A program made the translations under genes and the position numbers. From Gorsachius magnificus (Eukaryota; Chordata; Aves; Pelecaniformes; Ardeidae), in contig CM067081.1 of the NCBI GenBank assembly GCA_034008185.1, positions 106,649,265 through 106,713,264 of the forward strand: a stretch of DNA of 64,000 nucleotides, given 5' to 3'. This document shows, piece after piece, positions 49,688 to 63,560 of this stretch; position 1 is the first letter of the stretch; every line of letters begins with the position of its first letter. Under the pieces are notes generated by a model. It was not told the origin of the DNA. It was given only the letters and a program-made list of their open reading frames with translations, and made no database searches.

Positions 49688-49728
49688 GGAATAAACTGTA
49701 CGTACATGACATTTTCAGGCTTAGGCAT

Positions 49729-49744
49729 GTTTGTTTGTTTGTTT
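49729..49744 (+). repeat. (GTTT)4 microsatellite
   Basis: Four GTTT units lying 41 bases after the TC tract. Confidence 0.93.
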
Positions 49745-52648
49745 GATGGTTCTTCAAATTCCTTCCATGGACAGAAATGACGAAAAAGGGCTGTCTTCTG
49801 CAGAGACTGCCTTTAACTTAGCTTTGAAACATTGCATTCGTATTTTATTTTCCTTTATTTCTCTTTATGTAATATACTTAACCTCTTAGTATTTGTGTCC
49901 ATCTCACATTTAAAAAATGTCAGGTAGCATTCTTGCACATCCAGGACAAAGCACACTTTGTTTGCATTGTGTATCCCTATGTTAGTTTTCTAACAAATAG
50001 ACCTGTTAGTGCAGCTAAATCTGGTACCCAAAGTAAAATCTCTCCCAAAGTAAAATCACCAAAACAGAAAGTTTGACTTTGAGCTCAGAAAGTCAAATTA
50101 CCAAGATAGATTTACCTGTGTGTGAAGATAAGTTGTTGTGTTCAAGGTCTCAGTGTAACCTGTAATATGCACTCTAGTTTACCTATGAAATTAATATATG
50201 TATTTATGGTGAATATAAATTAAGACATGACATCTGAATATAGTCACATCTGGGGAAAACTGCTGGCTTACCTTTATCTCTAAAAATAAATATGCAAGAT
50301 GTTTTTTTAATATAACTTCATAGTGAGATGCAAAGGCACATAAAGCTATTTGTTTGTAGATATGAGGGATTAATTACAATTAAATGCACACTAAATAATT
50401 CTGCCTATAGTAAAAAAAAAATTATATATATATATGCATATTTCTACACTGTATCAGTCAAAGTGTTTAGAACTAAATTTCTCATTCTTTATTATAGCTT
50501 TAATATTAAGGGCTACCAGGAATATCTTGGCATGAGCTTCATTGGTGGTCATTTCCTCAGCATGAAACAGTGATTGCCCATTCATATTTCACTGCAAAAT
50601 TACTTATAATGTAGATGCAAATCCATTATATAAACAAACAAGTTGCTGAAACCCTTATCCACATTTTTTCTTCTGAATACTGTAGGAATTACTTACAAAT
50701 GGGAACTTATCCATCAAATTTAATGTTTGAGTTCTCTGATAACATGAGGTGTTAAAGCCATCTAGCATTTTAAATACTAATAAAGGGCATGTGTAAATGA
50801 GTCAGAGGTGAGAGTTTTCTGCATTTTTCTTGTTACTTATGCCGCATATTAAGTGGGGGAAAATGGTTAATGTTCACACTGAAAGAATTCCAAATTGTTC
50901 TGAGCGCAGTTACTCTAGATTAGTTCCATTTGGAATCTATTTAAGGCAAGTACAGATGAATAAAGTAGATAGCTAGCATTGAGGGGGAAAAAAAGACCAA
51001 ACACTAACTATGCTTGTTCTTTGAAGGAAATTCTACAAAAAAAAATTTAAAAGGGAGCAGAAAAGAAGTTATATATAACAGGACACAAATGGTAAAGATA
51101 AGATAAATTAGCCAGTACAATAGAAAGTGTTTTGCCCTTTAAGCTCTCAAACCATTACAGGGGAATTCATCTAAGACTAACTGTTAAGCACTGTAAAAGT
51201 GCTTTGTAAAGTGGAATCCAGCAGCTTGTAAGGAATTCATGTAAAATTTTGGGCCAGCTACTTTGGATTAAAAAAAAAAAAAAGTAAAATTTCACCAAAA
51301 TAAAGAGAGTTAATAGTTTCTTTAAAACTAATGTTACCAGCAAAGAAATTAGAATGTACTTCCAAACTAGAAAGAATAAGGGCAAAGAATTCAATTTTCA
51401 TGGACCTAGATGGGCTTGCTTTTTCCACAAAATATGATGGCATGAAAAAAAAGCACTAGTGATCTGAATAAAAGCATTGCATGACAAAGTCATGAAGCTT
51501 AAAATGTGTATACAGGTGTATTTATTTTTAAGTGATCTGGTTTTTCTTACTTTATTGTGAGCTTCTGTTGACTTTGGCATTTCCTAGAACATGCATGTGA
51601 AAGGTTAATTTTTAGAGGAAAGGTAGTGTGTCCTCAGAGTATACTTGTAATACTTTGAAGAGCAGTCCCTAGCTCCATAACACATTTTTCTTGTGACTAG
51701 CTACTTAAGTGCGTCTAAAATACAGTTCCCCTTATGACTCTGAAGTCAGGATTGTGGCTTATCTTGACCATCATGTTTTGCAGCTAGGTTGTCTATAACT
51801 GCCTGTACATTGCAGTATATTCACACACTGTCTATATATGTCCATCCTGCAATGACTCAAAGCCTTTTCTGTAAAATGAAAAATAAAAGTATAACCTCAT
51901 TATCTTTCTTTCACCCACTGTATCATGTTTCTTCGGTTTCTTTTCTTTATTTTTCTTCAATTTTAACAACATAGCAAGAATATATCCCTTCCACCAGAGA
52001 AAAATCAACAGAAATAAGCATAAGTATTCCAGAACACAGGAAAAGTGCTTTGATTTGAATTTAAAAGAAGGCAGTAGGATCTGCCTTGGTTGGAGAGTCA
52101 AACTGTTGCCCACAAATGAGAATAACCCCTACTACTTAAACATTGCTTTATAAGCAGTGACAAATTAAAACTTTCCTTTAAGAGTGGCATGTTTTCTCTG
52201 TTGTGAATTGCAAAGAGAATTCCATAGCAGCTACACTCACTGGGAAGCTGCCAGCTTTTCTCTGTGCCCTATAGAGTTGAAAGAGCAAGAAAATGAAGTT
52301 GTTCCAAGCTTGATTTGGAGATGAGCTACTTATTTTACAGGGAAAAAAAAGTACTGGAGCCCAATTTAAAAGAGTCTATTATTCTGTGAATGAAATCAGA
52401 GTTCAGTGGTAGGACTGCTTTAAGAGCCCTAAAATTGATTATATTAATTTTTAATTTGATCCCAATGGTTATATTATTTTTTTTTATTTCATCCTAATAA
52501 AACACACAGTGAAAACTCCTAACCTCTTATTCCATGCTTGAGAAAGGTCAAAGATGAAAAAAGAGAGGTAAAGGATAATCAGAAAATATGGCAGATGAAA
52601 AATAAGAGAAGCAATTAAATACAATACTTAATAACCTGCTTGGCTGGG

Positions 52649-52690
52649 AATACTGCTCTCAGTGGAAATACTGCTCTCAGTGGAAATACA
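52649..52690 (+). repeat. 18-bp tandem repeat, 2.3 copies
   Basis: 52649-52666 and 52667-52684 are identical 18-bp units (AATACTGCTCTCAGTGGA), followed by the first six bases of a third. The unit is a multiple of three, which is why it keeps a spurious open frame on the minus strand. No gene is supported. Confidence 0.93.
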
Positions 52691-55600
52691 GCATTTTGCT
52701 CCTCTTTCTGCTCTACCTCCCTATGCAAGAGAATGTATTTTAATTTCTCTGCCCTGACAGCCAAATCTTTCAGGTCAAAGCTGTCAGTCAAAGACGGAAG
52801 GTAATGAAGTGAACAGTGGGAGGAGGAGGGAAAATAGAGAAGCAAGGCTGCAAGCACTGTGAGATTGCCTAGTGCTCAGAAAGGGAAAGTAAGGAGTTTG
52901 AAAAATATTTGTTTGGAAGATAGCTATTTCTAGCAGCAAGGTGTTTAGCCTAAAGGCGTTCATTAAAATTACAGCAGTGGATGAGATAAGTAGAACCAGA
53001 AGAAACCGAAGTTTATGACAGTGTCCAGACCTCCAGTCACAAACTAAACAAGACACAGGTAAAGTGGTCACAAATGTTAAATTAAAGAGTTGGAGCATGG
53101 AAGTACCTCTTTTTTGACTGTATTTCTGAAGTCAGTTTGGATTGGCTGTAGAAGATGGAAACCACTCTTTAAAGAATTAAGCCAATAAAATGACTCGATT
53201 TTAGAGATGAAGATACTGAATCAGGTTCTTTGTAAGGCACTTATGGATTAGGGCAAAAGATTTTCTAAAGGGACTGAGTGCAAGAATAATTTGTAGGCCA
53301 GAAAAGGTACAAGATCAGGTGGATGTTAGAAAGAGTGTTAAGAGCGGGAGTACGTGAAGCAAGAGCAGAAACATACAGGCGTCCTTCATGTTTGCCACTT
53401 TTATTACCTATTGAGTGATTTGTGCCTTTTGTATATCATCCCAGAATTTCATGAAATAAAGAGCTTATGAGCCAAAGATCAGGTTATTATGAACAGAAAT
53501 GAAAAAAAATTAAAGAAACCAAACTGAATCTGACTGCCTCTACCCTGTGTTGAATACTGTGTACCAATGTGTCACTAAGATAAGGGAAAAGGATTTAAGA
53601 AAAATGAAATGTCCTTCGGTTTTGTGCACTTCCATCCACCAACAGACAGTAAGACAAGAGTGAAGAGGATGGGGGAAAGTTCAGAGTAAAACTCATGTGA
53701 GATCATGTACCTGACAAATACATGTAAGGCAAACATTTCTTGAAGTTCCCTAGGGAGTCAGGAAAATCAATGACCAGAGTTATTTGATGTTTGAGAGTCC
53801 TAGTGTGATCAACCTGCCAGCAGTCTTTGGTAGGTACACAGACACTCAACATCTGTGCACGCTGATTAAGCTGAAGGGGATCATGGTTGCAGGCCAGCAG
53901 GTTGCCTATAAGGATGCCAGTCCCATACAGAGCAAAATGCCAAGATATGTACTCACAGTGTGACTTCTCCTACTGCCATTCAGAGTGAAAGAGCTGAAAC
54001 AACAAAGAGGAGTGGTCAAGACCACTTACAGGCCTCCTTATGGGAGGATCACAGGGTGACATGTGCTCTCTGCTACTGGAAAAGAAGCAAACAAAAAGAA
54101 GGTGGCCTGTCACAAACAGGAACTCTTTTGGCAGCCAGAATTTAAGCTTGAGAACAGACACAAATGGATGTTTTTTATAGCCCCTTTTTCCACATCTTCA
54201 CAGTCTTGTGGGAGAGGAGACAAAAGGAGATAATAAAATATCTGGGTAAAGTCTGTTTTATACCAAATAATCATTTTCTAATCCATCATAACAATGGCTT
54301 ATGTATTACAAATGTTTTGTTTATTCCAGCTAAAGAGAGGGACAAGCGTAGGCACAGGCTATTAGAACATCTGCTGCAGAAATCTGAGCAACCTGATGCT
54401 TCACAGAGGAAATGACTGAAGAACAGCTCCACAGGGGATGGTTTGGGTGGTTGTCAAGGTGATGTCACTCTGCTTCTCTAAATCTGTGCTTTTAAAAAGC
54501 AGTGGGATTGTTGGAATGGGGCTCCCTCCAGGCAGAGCCCGATCTAATATGAGGCTGCTTTTTTATCAGCTTTATAGCAGTCCATAGCACCTCTGCACTT
54601 CTAAGGATAAGGACTATGATTGGTGCAGGGTATGGAAACACTAAATTCAGAGAGATAATTGCTCCATTATGAGTCCAGTAATATAAAGAAATATATGTGT
54701 TGGTGGTGACTCCTAAAAACAGTGACAATGAAAGCAAAAAAATTGAATAGTTTCAATGAATAGACAAAGTTGATAATAACAGTCTCCAGATTTTCTAGGC
54801 TTTTGTTTCTTCTTAAATTGGCACTGTGCTTAGTTTTGTTATCACTAAAATAAGGAAGGCTAAATTAGAGCTTTAGTATAGCTAAGGATATAAAAATCAA
54901 GGTAGTATGCATTGTCTGAGATATTAAAGCACTCTTGTATATGACTGAAGGATGCTGTCTCCTTGCAAGCTTTACCTCTGGAATCTATTTATGGGCTACT
55001 CTTTCACTTTTGCTTTTCTTGATAGTAACGAGAATGTGATATATCTCTCTTGAGGGACAGGCTATATAGTTCAGGAGTTTTGCTCTGTATTAAGTATGGA
55101 TTTCTCTATTTTCATAAATGTGGCTCAGATATATGTAGCTCTATAACATGCTGTTGCTGGCAGTGGAAATCAAGCTATGGTATTCCTCCATTCCTTATTT
55201 AATCATGTAATTTCCTTTCTATACTTCAGAGAAAGCCAGCAAGGCATCCAGGAGCAAGAACCAGACAGAAGTAGGACATCAATCAAACAATTTAATGAAA
55301 TACTTAGTGGAGTTGGAAAAGTAAAACCCATAGATGTTTAGGAAATTGACCTTAGTAACAGCCACCAGGGAGACATATGCCATATTTATATGCACATTAA
55401 CAAGGCACTGTAAATCCATTGGGGCATAGACCACATACAACTCCAGCAGTCTGGTAAAGCATCTGTTCTTTGAACACTGCGCTGTGTATTGTTTTGTAGT
55501 GCCACGGCCGATTGATGTGTGCTGACAAATATGACATATAACAAATGGGCCACAGCGTTACTTTAGGAAACAGATGTGAGCTGGGCAGTGGAAGGGGTGT

Positions 55601-58600
55601 GCACCCAGGAAGCCTGTCCCAGGAGTCAGATTCTCTGCATGGCAGTGACAGCAAAGAGATGAGTTTTTATCTCAGTATTGTTTTTATTAAATATCACTAT
55701 AAAATTAACACCAAGAAAAGTGTTTGGGAGGAGGATCCTTTTTGTACAATCCTGCAAAGAGCCACAGCATGAAAAATGCCTGTGGCTCATACACACTCTT
55801 AATAATAGAATAATTATTGTGCCAATGTAAATAAAATGTTAAATAAACTGTCTCACACCTTCCTCCCCTAGCTCCAACCCAAACTGTTACCCCTCAAATC
55901 AACATTCAGCAACCGATGTTCAGCTGTGACATCAGATCCATCTGGCTGACTTTTGTTTCTCACAGGTTACTGGTCATGGACTAATTATCTTGTTCACTGA
56001 GGCCAGAAGAAGCTGATCCCGATGTTAACAAGGGTCAGATAGCAGGCAAGTGCTCAGACCTCCAAATCTACCAGCAGTTGTGTTTTCCTCCAAGCCAGGC
56101 ACGGTGCGATGGGCAGGTTCCCACAGGCAACACGTGGGCATGGGTATGCTGGCTCTGCCTCACCCTGCATGGGTGGTGTAGTGAGAATTCCTGCACTGCC
56201 TTCAGCAGGTAGCAATAAATAGGTTTTCCCTGTCAGTTTTCTATAAAGCAGATTAAATTTATTTTTTGTCTATTGTTAGATGCTGCTCTCTGTGCTCTCA
56301 CAGTTCTGTTCACACTGCCTTTTTTCCAACTAACACTAATTCTTATGAAAAACAAAAAAAGTGTCGTGGTAGCTGTTTCACCATTGGCCTGTGCTTTTTG
56401 TGTTAACACGAAGTGAACACAACTTGCTACCTGATCCTATTAAGTATTTTAGATTTCCTTTCCACTGCTCTAAATGACAATGCAGAAGGCAGCAACGCTG
56501 AACTGAGCAAATAGGAGAAATGAAAGATGCATTTTACTTACTCTTTCATTAAAAAAATAAAATCAGTGGAGATGAGAGGCATGACCTCCTTTAATTAATA
56601 CATGTGAAACTCATTTTAATCTTTGGATTTCCATGATGGTAGCTGGTTTTGCCCATCTGGGCATAAGGAATATGCTCCTTATCTCTTCTGCTGAAGCCAT
56701 GCTCCTAGCAATAAAAAATTAAAGATTACATTTGCAGTGCACAAAATAGAACCCTACAGTGTCTTCTCATAAGCTAGCTGTGGAGTACAAAACTGATATA
56801 ACTTCTTTACAGCTCTTCATGTGACCAGTGGTTAGACCAGAGTTGGTGTTCCTCTCACACAGTTGTATCGTGATCTCTGAGCTGTGCCACTGCCCTGTGG
56901 TTCATTCACCCTTCCAGACCCATACATAAGAGAATCACTTCTTAACAGTTTTATTCCCCTAAGCAGGCAGAAGCAACTCACTGTTCAAACCTCTTTATTT
57001 TCAGTCCTAAATATTCTTCTCAGCTGTTAAAAATCATAACCTTGAAAATACAAGCAATAATTATTCCTTTGTCTCTCTGTGGACCTGTAAGTTTAATTCC
57101 TCTCTTCCCAGTACACATATAAGCATGTGTGCAAATGCAGATGTGTGCAAGCACGCACATGCACACACATACATCCCCACTTCCACCTCCCCATCCTGGC
57201 GTATCTCTATTAAAAACACAAGTGCATCTCCATTGCTAGTTAAGGCAACACTCAAATTTGCAAAGGACTATGGACTTATTTACTTGTTTTACTTGCTGAC
57301 AAGTTTTGGAAAAGTGTTCTTGCTGTACCTTCTCTTTTTGCCTTATCTGCCTCTGGAGTTATTTTCTATGACTTAAATGAATCTTTGTCCTGAGGATTAT
57401 ATACAGTGAAGGTCACACATGATCATAATTGTATACATGACTTTCAATGTTAATGCATCCCTTCATAACAGATTTTAAAATGAGTTAGTAAGCCGTCAGC
57501 AGGATTCTTCACCAGAATGGCTATAAACAGTGCTAAACTAAAGTTATATCACATGAAATGAATCACCTTTGGGTGGGGAAAAACGTGGCATAAATTGAGA
57601 ATAACTAAACAAATGTTTTCCATTGTGCGTGGATCAGAGTGTTTTTACAATCTGGAAGTTTTCAGTAAGTGCATGAGTTGCTCCCCATCAGTATGCTGTG
57701 ACTAACCATGCAGAATAAAGTACATAAGCCATAAAATTTTATTTACTTAAAACCAACAATCTCTACATCTTTTAGTTGCAGTTCTAATTAGACTTGGAAA
57801 ATATTTTTCTGGCAGTTTTGGACAAAGTTTAGTAAAGCAGCATTTCACAGCACAGGAAAGATAGAAGCTCAGGAATTTGAAACCAGCAGGTGAAGCCAAC
57901 TCTTTATTTATATGTTCCATATAATGCAAAACTACCCCAGAAAACTTCATTGAAAATATTGAAAGCTAGATGATCTTCAGCAGCTTTGGGGTAATTTCAG
58001 TTACTGACTATAAAGGCTTTTGTATCAAGTCCTTCGTTTTCATTACTCAGATTCAGATGCAAACTGCATGACCTGAAACTTTATCATAACACTTTCATGT
58101 GTATTTTGAAGTATTTAATTAAGTTTTCAATTAATCATTATTTGAATATTGGCCCTCCTGCTGCTGAAATATATTTGATTAAGAATTAGGCCACATTTAA
58201 ACCTACATTAGTAAACGTACATTAAGCTTTTAATAAAAGCAAACTCCACAAGCGTCACATTCAGGCCCTGCACATGAGATGAAAAGGAATCCTCAGATTA
58301 TGCTTCTCTATTTAGGACAACTCCATTTCAATTTAGTTAAATTCAATTATAGTTGTGTTGAATCTAGGTGCATAATAATCCATGCAAAATGAGCTGAGTT
58401 CAAGGAACAGTCTTTCTTCTTTGCATGTATTGTATATTCCTTCATATGCATACTAAATTATATAGAATGAATTCTAATAAGGTATTGTTTCTAACAAAGA
58501 GTAATCTACATAATTTACACTGGAGTTTTGATCTTTGCAGCTACAGTATCTCTTCTCTTAATATTGACAAGCTTTGCAATCAAATATCTCACATGTATGG

Positions 58601-59040
58601 GAATATCTTAAAATTTGAGGTACCAATTTCCCTCTTTAAGAACATTCATAAAGAAGAGATACAAGAAAGAACAAAAACAATGCTTATTTTCAGATAGCCC
58701 TTACAATAATGTGAGAATAATTGCCTGAACCTATTGTATGAAAAACAGTCACAGTTTTGCCAGTCAAGTAAGAAGGAAAAAGGATAAAATTAAGAAACAT
58801 ACTTCTGGTAGGGAAATTTCCAGAGCTGATCTAGAAGGTTATTAGTACTTGAAGATAAAAGCCAAAGATTTTTCTGGGTTTCATATAATTTTAGTGTTTT
58901 CCTACTCTTTTATTTTTTTTCCTTATAGCATTCTTTTTACAAAATTACATGTAATTAAAATTTAAATATTTAAATGTTGCCAACCATCTAGCTAAGTGGA
59001 ATTCTGAAAAAGCTAGTGTGGCCCTAGAAGAGCACAAAGA

Positions 59041-59520
59041 TATATACTGTGGTGGCACAGCCCTCCCACCCCCCCACCTGCCCCTGGACCACTCTGAGAT
59101 CTCAGTAGTGGGCCCCATGCTTTGGGAAAAGCCCCCATTGTGCTGTTACCTTGGTTGCAAGTGGAGCAGCTTGGGGCTGGGGTGGTCAGGCACCCCCTGG
59201 ACATGCCTGGGCCGTCTGCTGCCTGAATTGTACACCAGAATGGCTCAGCGCAAATTGTGGCCAGAATGGAAAATAGTGACCAAATCCAATCATCTCGAGA
59301 TCCTATAAATAGTGATCTAAAAGGGACACCTTTTGGAGCTCTCCAGGACCACAGTGGGCTGTGTGACCCAGTGTCTTCCCCCTGAGCTGGAATGTCTCTC
59401 AGGGTAGATTTTGCAAAGATTGAAAAATTGTCCGTCCATGATTTTGCGCAGACTCAAGGGCCTGATTTCGTGAGGTTCAATTGTCACTGAAATCGGGAAA
59501 AATAAACCTCGTAACACCAA
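59041..59520 (-). mobile_element. Probable ERV leader/internal fragment
   Basis: A GC-rich block adjoining the LTR at 59521. Read on the minus strand away from the LTR, it starts TTGGTGTTACGAGG, a possible primer-binding site, and continues as leader-like sequence. Open frames (78 codons at 59317-59553; 63 codons at 59013-59204) cannot be assigned to gag. The plus strand instead has TATAAATAG at 59304 and AATAAA at 59501, so the block might be an independent plus-strand LTR. I favour the internal-fragment reading but only weakly. Confidence 0.4.
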
Positions 59521-59883
59521 TGTAGTGTTAAAAGGCAGGCATTCTTTATTCACAGCACCGGATACATGGTGGATCGCTCCACCTAACGTGCATACCTGGC
59601 ACCTGTTTCAGTCAGGTTATATAAATCAAATATATACATATTCATGACATTCATACATAATCAATAACATTCTCTCTAATAATTGGTACAAATTCTCTCG
59701 CTTCCTATGTAAATTACTGCGCAAACTCAGTTGTTCACTTCTATTGTTCCCTTTTGAGTAGGTGGTATCATTTGGGTAGGTGGTCAATGAGTCAGTGGTC
59801 GCGATCTCCCCCTGCTGGAATTACCTCTTACCTACTCGACTCTCAGTCTTGGCAGTCCTAGCCAACTTTCTCGGTCCACTACA
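59521..59883 (-). mobile_element. ERV LTR (minus strand), third family
   Basis: A 363-bp segment has inverted 7-bp ends: TGTAGTG at 59521 and CACTACA ending at 59883. On the minus strand a TATATAA box (59618-59625) precedes an AATAAA signal (59545-59550) by about 70 bases, the spacing expected for a retroviral U3-R arrangement. U5 would then be very short, so the left end may instead extend to TGTCACTG at 59482. No clean direct duplication was found: flanks are ccaa and cgaa. Sequence to the right (59884-59925) is purine-rich on the minus strand and could be a polypurine tract. Confidence 0.65.
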
Positions 59884-60661
59884 CGAAATTACCTTCCGTC
59901 TTCTTCTTTTGACGGGTGCCCGTTGTCTATAGTTTCAGCTACATTAATAATTACCTTAAGACTACTCTCATCGTCCTGAACTTATTGTTCAGTTGGGTAG
60001 GGCTGTACAGAAGAGAACATAGCAGCATTCGTGGTTGCATTTTGTAGTTAACTGATTTGATCCCATCACCCTAATGCTGAAAAATAAGATACATAACAAT
60101 TTCATCATCATTTTGGTTACACACTGACTGTCTGTGTGTGTGTACAATTTGATTTAAACACCATCTGTGTGTGCAACCCTGCTGTAAGTTTCAGGTGACC
60201 CTTGCCATTCTTGAAAGTTTAACTAAGTCACTATTTTTAATATAATAAATTTCATTGAATTGCTCTGTTAAATTGGCTGATGCTTAAGTGCTGTTAAGAA
60301 TTACACAACCTAATTTTGTGATCTATCTCAAAATAACAAATCCTAAATTGGTGCTAAACCAAAGCTATGTAAAAGATTGTTTACTATATAGACCCACATG
60401 GATCTTCATCAGGCCAATAGAGAGGGATGTGTCCAACTTACTAACCATGGTGGCATTTGCAAAGGAGAAGACAAGTGGTATTTTGTAGACGAGTTATTAG
60501 AAAGAGTTCTGTTATGCTGTTTTCAACCAGTTTGGCACAAAATAAGTTTGAAGTGTTTCTCATATAAGAGTAAGACCTGTTCTACCATAACAGGGTGTTG
60601 GACTACCTGGGAAATGGTGTACAAGGACAAAATACATTTTTTCCACAATGTCTGATACGGA
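59884..60661. other. Flank of the LTR, partly possible ERV internal sequence
   Basis: The first 40-180 bases are less AT-rich and include, on the minus strand, AAAAGAAGAAGACGGAAGG just upstream of the LTR, which resembles a polypurine tract. The rest is AT-rich with a short GT tract near 60131-60142. No retroviral protein is recognisable. Confidence 0.4.
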
Positions 60662-60912
60662 TTCATAGAATGATGTAGTTTGAAAGGGACTTCTGAAGGT
60701 CCTCTGGTGCACCCCCTCTGCCCCAGCTGGCCTGCTGTGATGGTTGAAAGAGGTTTCTCAGGGCCTTCTTCGCATCAGTTCTGAAAATCTCCAAGGATGG
60801 AGACTCCAAAACCTGCCCAGGAGTCTGTGCATCATTTCGTTGTGTGTCTCCGAAAGGAATTTGGCTCAGTCTTCCTTATCATCACCCATTAGGTAGTTGA
60901 AGACTGTTGTAC
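60662..60912 (-). mobile_element. CR1 LINE 3'-end fragment (minus strand)
   Basis: The left edge reads ATTCATAGAATGATGTAGTT, the reverse complement of a decayed CR1 tail. It is followed by the conserved 3'-UTR block (AAAGGGACTTCTGAAGGTCC) and a degraded ORF2 end. About 250 bp remain; it is strongly 5'-truncated and non-coding. Confidence 0.8.
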
Positions 60913-63249
60913 CAAATGCAGTTTGCAGTGAGGTACTGGGTAATTCATCGTATTCATCAAGGATCTGAACATTGCAGAGTATTCACATTGCTTATTAGAG
61001 TTTCCAGTCTTATTGCTTACATTTAAAGATAGTTTAAGAAAAAGGAAAAAGTGAAGAAGAAAATGTAATCCATTAATAAGGCAAATGGACAAAAAGAAAC
61101 TCTCTGTTTATATATGCTCTAGCTCATCTTTTCATTCCCTGAGGCTTTTCTCATTAATATAACATAGTTAGTCTGTTCAGGACACTAGATAGATAAATTG
61201 TGAGTATCATTGACAAAACTGGAAGGACAGCGACTGCTAGGGTGACTATGTGATTATTGTTCTGTGAATATGAAAAAATGTCGATCCCTTTAATTTTTTA
61301 TTTTTTTATCTTCCAGAGTATGTTTTTCAACACACCGAGATATTATTCTCAATTTTATGAAAAAGAAGGAATATATCCAGGATATTAAATGAACTGTAAA
61401 ATAACTTTGGTACCTTTTAACTGGTGGTTCCTATGTTAATATTAATTAATACTCATTTTCTAAAGAGTATCAGCTTTTGCCTTGGGCTAAGGAGTGGTAA
61501 GTCTCCCAATACCCTTGTGTAAGTGCTGGGAAATTACACAATTTGAATTCTTAAAGATTTTGTATGTTGTCACAATCTAATGCCTGTAGGAGATTCACGA
61601 TCACTTTTTTTATTTGTTTGTTTGTTTCATAATATTTATGTTAGTATGTAAGTGAGCATTCAAAGTGAAATCAGAATCCACTAAGTGAATGTATTTGAAT
61701 GTTGTAACGTTAAGATACCCACATAAACAATTGTAATGTGGGACTTTAGGACCTTAGTATTTTGTGGATAGACAGTGCAGTTTTTTGGTTCTTATTTAAC
61801 CCTGATTACCCTTATAGCTCAAGGTATTACCCGTACTGATTATCATAAATATATTCTTTTAGGTAGAAAAGTAATGTTTTAAGAAAAAAACTAAGTTATG
61901 AAATATTTGTGGTTGTTAAGACATCTCCTGGACCCTGAAACACTTAAATGCAGATTCATAGTATAAGCATATAATGCTACACCTTGCTTTATTCATTCTT
62001 AAAGAGCGAAATTGTCCAAGATTTTCTGCAAAATCCTTTAAATGCAAGTTCATTATTTGTGCAGGGTATAAGATATGAGAAGGTGCTATCTTTACTACTG
62101 AAAATCTTGGATCAGAAGAAATTTGAATTTTACATTATTTAGCATCTGTTTGTATTCTAGTAGTCAGACATGCCATGGTCAGAAGGGTGTGGATACTGCT
62201 CATTCTCTTCCCTGTCTCCTAAGAAGGAAGTAGAAGCCAGTCATGCCAAGATACTTTTTCAGTGATAGATAAACCACAGTAAAGTAAAATGGAAACTTTG
62301 GTTAAAAAAAACCCCAAAACAAAAACCCCCTAATTTTATAATTGTATTGGTGGACTGAAATAGCATGTGTGTAGTGAGAAATGAAGTCAGTGAAAATAGA
62401 TCTGGGTTATCTATTCTGTTGAACTGAAATTTAAGAGATGAACAGTTTGGGCTCAGAAAAGAAAAAATTCCCAAGGCTAAAGTTGGAACTGACCTGTATG
62501 TCAGCTGGTCAGAATAAACATGCAGTTTATTTTTGTCCAGTTATCTTATTAAAAGATCAGCCTTATGTCTTTTTTTTTTTTTTTTAAAGTATCTTTAAAT
62601 GTAGCACAATATTCCCACTCTCAGAAATTGGAAACAAAGTGGTAGTTCCTTTTCTGCCTGGTGGTGTTTGAAGCTGAACATACTCTGTGCTGGGTGTTCT
62701 GCTGACATTATTTTACCTTGTGTTAATCTTGAAGCATTCTCTGAGGTAGTATCAGGACCCTAACCTTCCTCATTAATAAACATTTTCATTCTGAATAATT
62801 TTCTATGAAATTAACAATGTCATGTTGGGAAACTTTAAAGGCCTTGTTGGATATAATTTTATTTCATTTCTTTATAATTATGAAAAGACAGGACACTGGA
62901 GTGTGAACCAGAACAGGCTGCACTGCAACCTCCAGATGGACATTTTGCTGCTTTTTTTTTCTACTGACCAGCAGGATGCAGGTCTGCTAGTTTGGCTGGT
63001 TTATGACAAGCATCCTTATTGCATTTATAGGATTTTCTGAAGTGGCACTTGGCTTGTTCTAGCTCAGTTTTTGTTTGCCTAGTTTTTAGTTTGATTACTG
63101 AACTGAAAAAATAATTTACACAGTCCTTCTGATAGAAGGACATATTCCCACAGTTAGTTGCACATATCCCCCTACAGCAATACAAAACCAATATGCACTC
63201 TGATAATGTGATAAAAAGTTGTTTCCTTATGTTTAAACACAATATTCTC
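60913..63249. other. AT-rich unique sequence
   Basis: Short open frames of up to 93 codons on both strands without motifs. A 16-base T run lies at 62570-62585. No repeat family was recognised. Confidence 0.55.
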
Positions 63250-63560
63250 TATTTCAGTTTGGATTTCAGGAAATTTGTGCCCATTGCCTCTCTTCCTGTT
63301 ACTGGGAACCACTGAGAAGAGCCTAGCTCCCTTGTTCTACTCTCCCCATCAGGTATTTATAGAAATTGATAAGATCCTCCTGAGACTTCTCTTCTCCAGG
63401 CTGAACAGTCCCAGCTCTCTCAGCCTTTCCCTACATGAGAGATGCTCCAGTCCCTTCATTATCTTCCTGGCCCTTCACTGGACTCACTCTGGTATGTCCC
63501 TGCCTCTCTTCTATTGGGGAGCCAAGAACTTGACACATTTAGGCCACAGGTGAGGTCTCA
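63250..63560 (-). mobile_element. CR1 LINE ORF2 C-terminal fragment (minus strand)
   Basis: The minus strand matches the CR1 ORF2 C-terminal region, in order: the block around the 'gcccagaac...' RT thumb region, the 'ggctgagagagctgggactgttcagcctggag'-type segment near 63395-63430, and the 'gaggcaatgggcacaaa' block near 63275. Neither the octamer tail nor the catalytic core is present, so both ends are lost. The 92-codon plus-strand frame over it is a shadow. Confidence 0.85.

Larger units (their letters stand above)
47771..59040. other. Long AT-rich stretch with microsatellites, no gene seen
   Basis: More than 11 kb with no reading frame above 131 codons and no transposon I can name. The 131-codon frame (48130-48525) runs through the GT microsatellite and is spurious. 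Simple repeats are listed separately. This could be intron or intergenic DNA. Confidence 0.55.

Noticed and set aside
52615..52857. 80-codon minus-strand frame with internal amino-acid repeats
   Set aside because: The repeated FPLRAV-type residues simply translate the 18-bp tandem repeat, and there is no other support.
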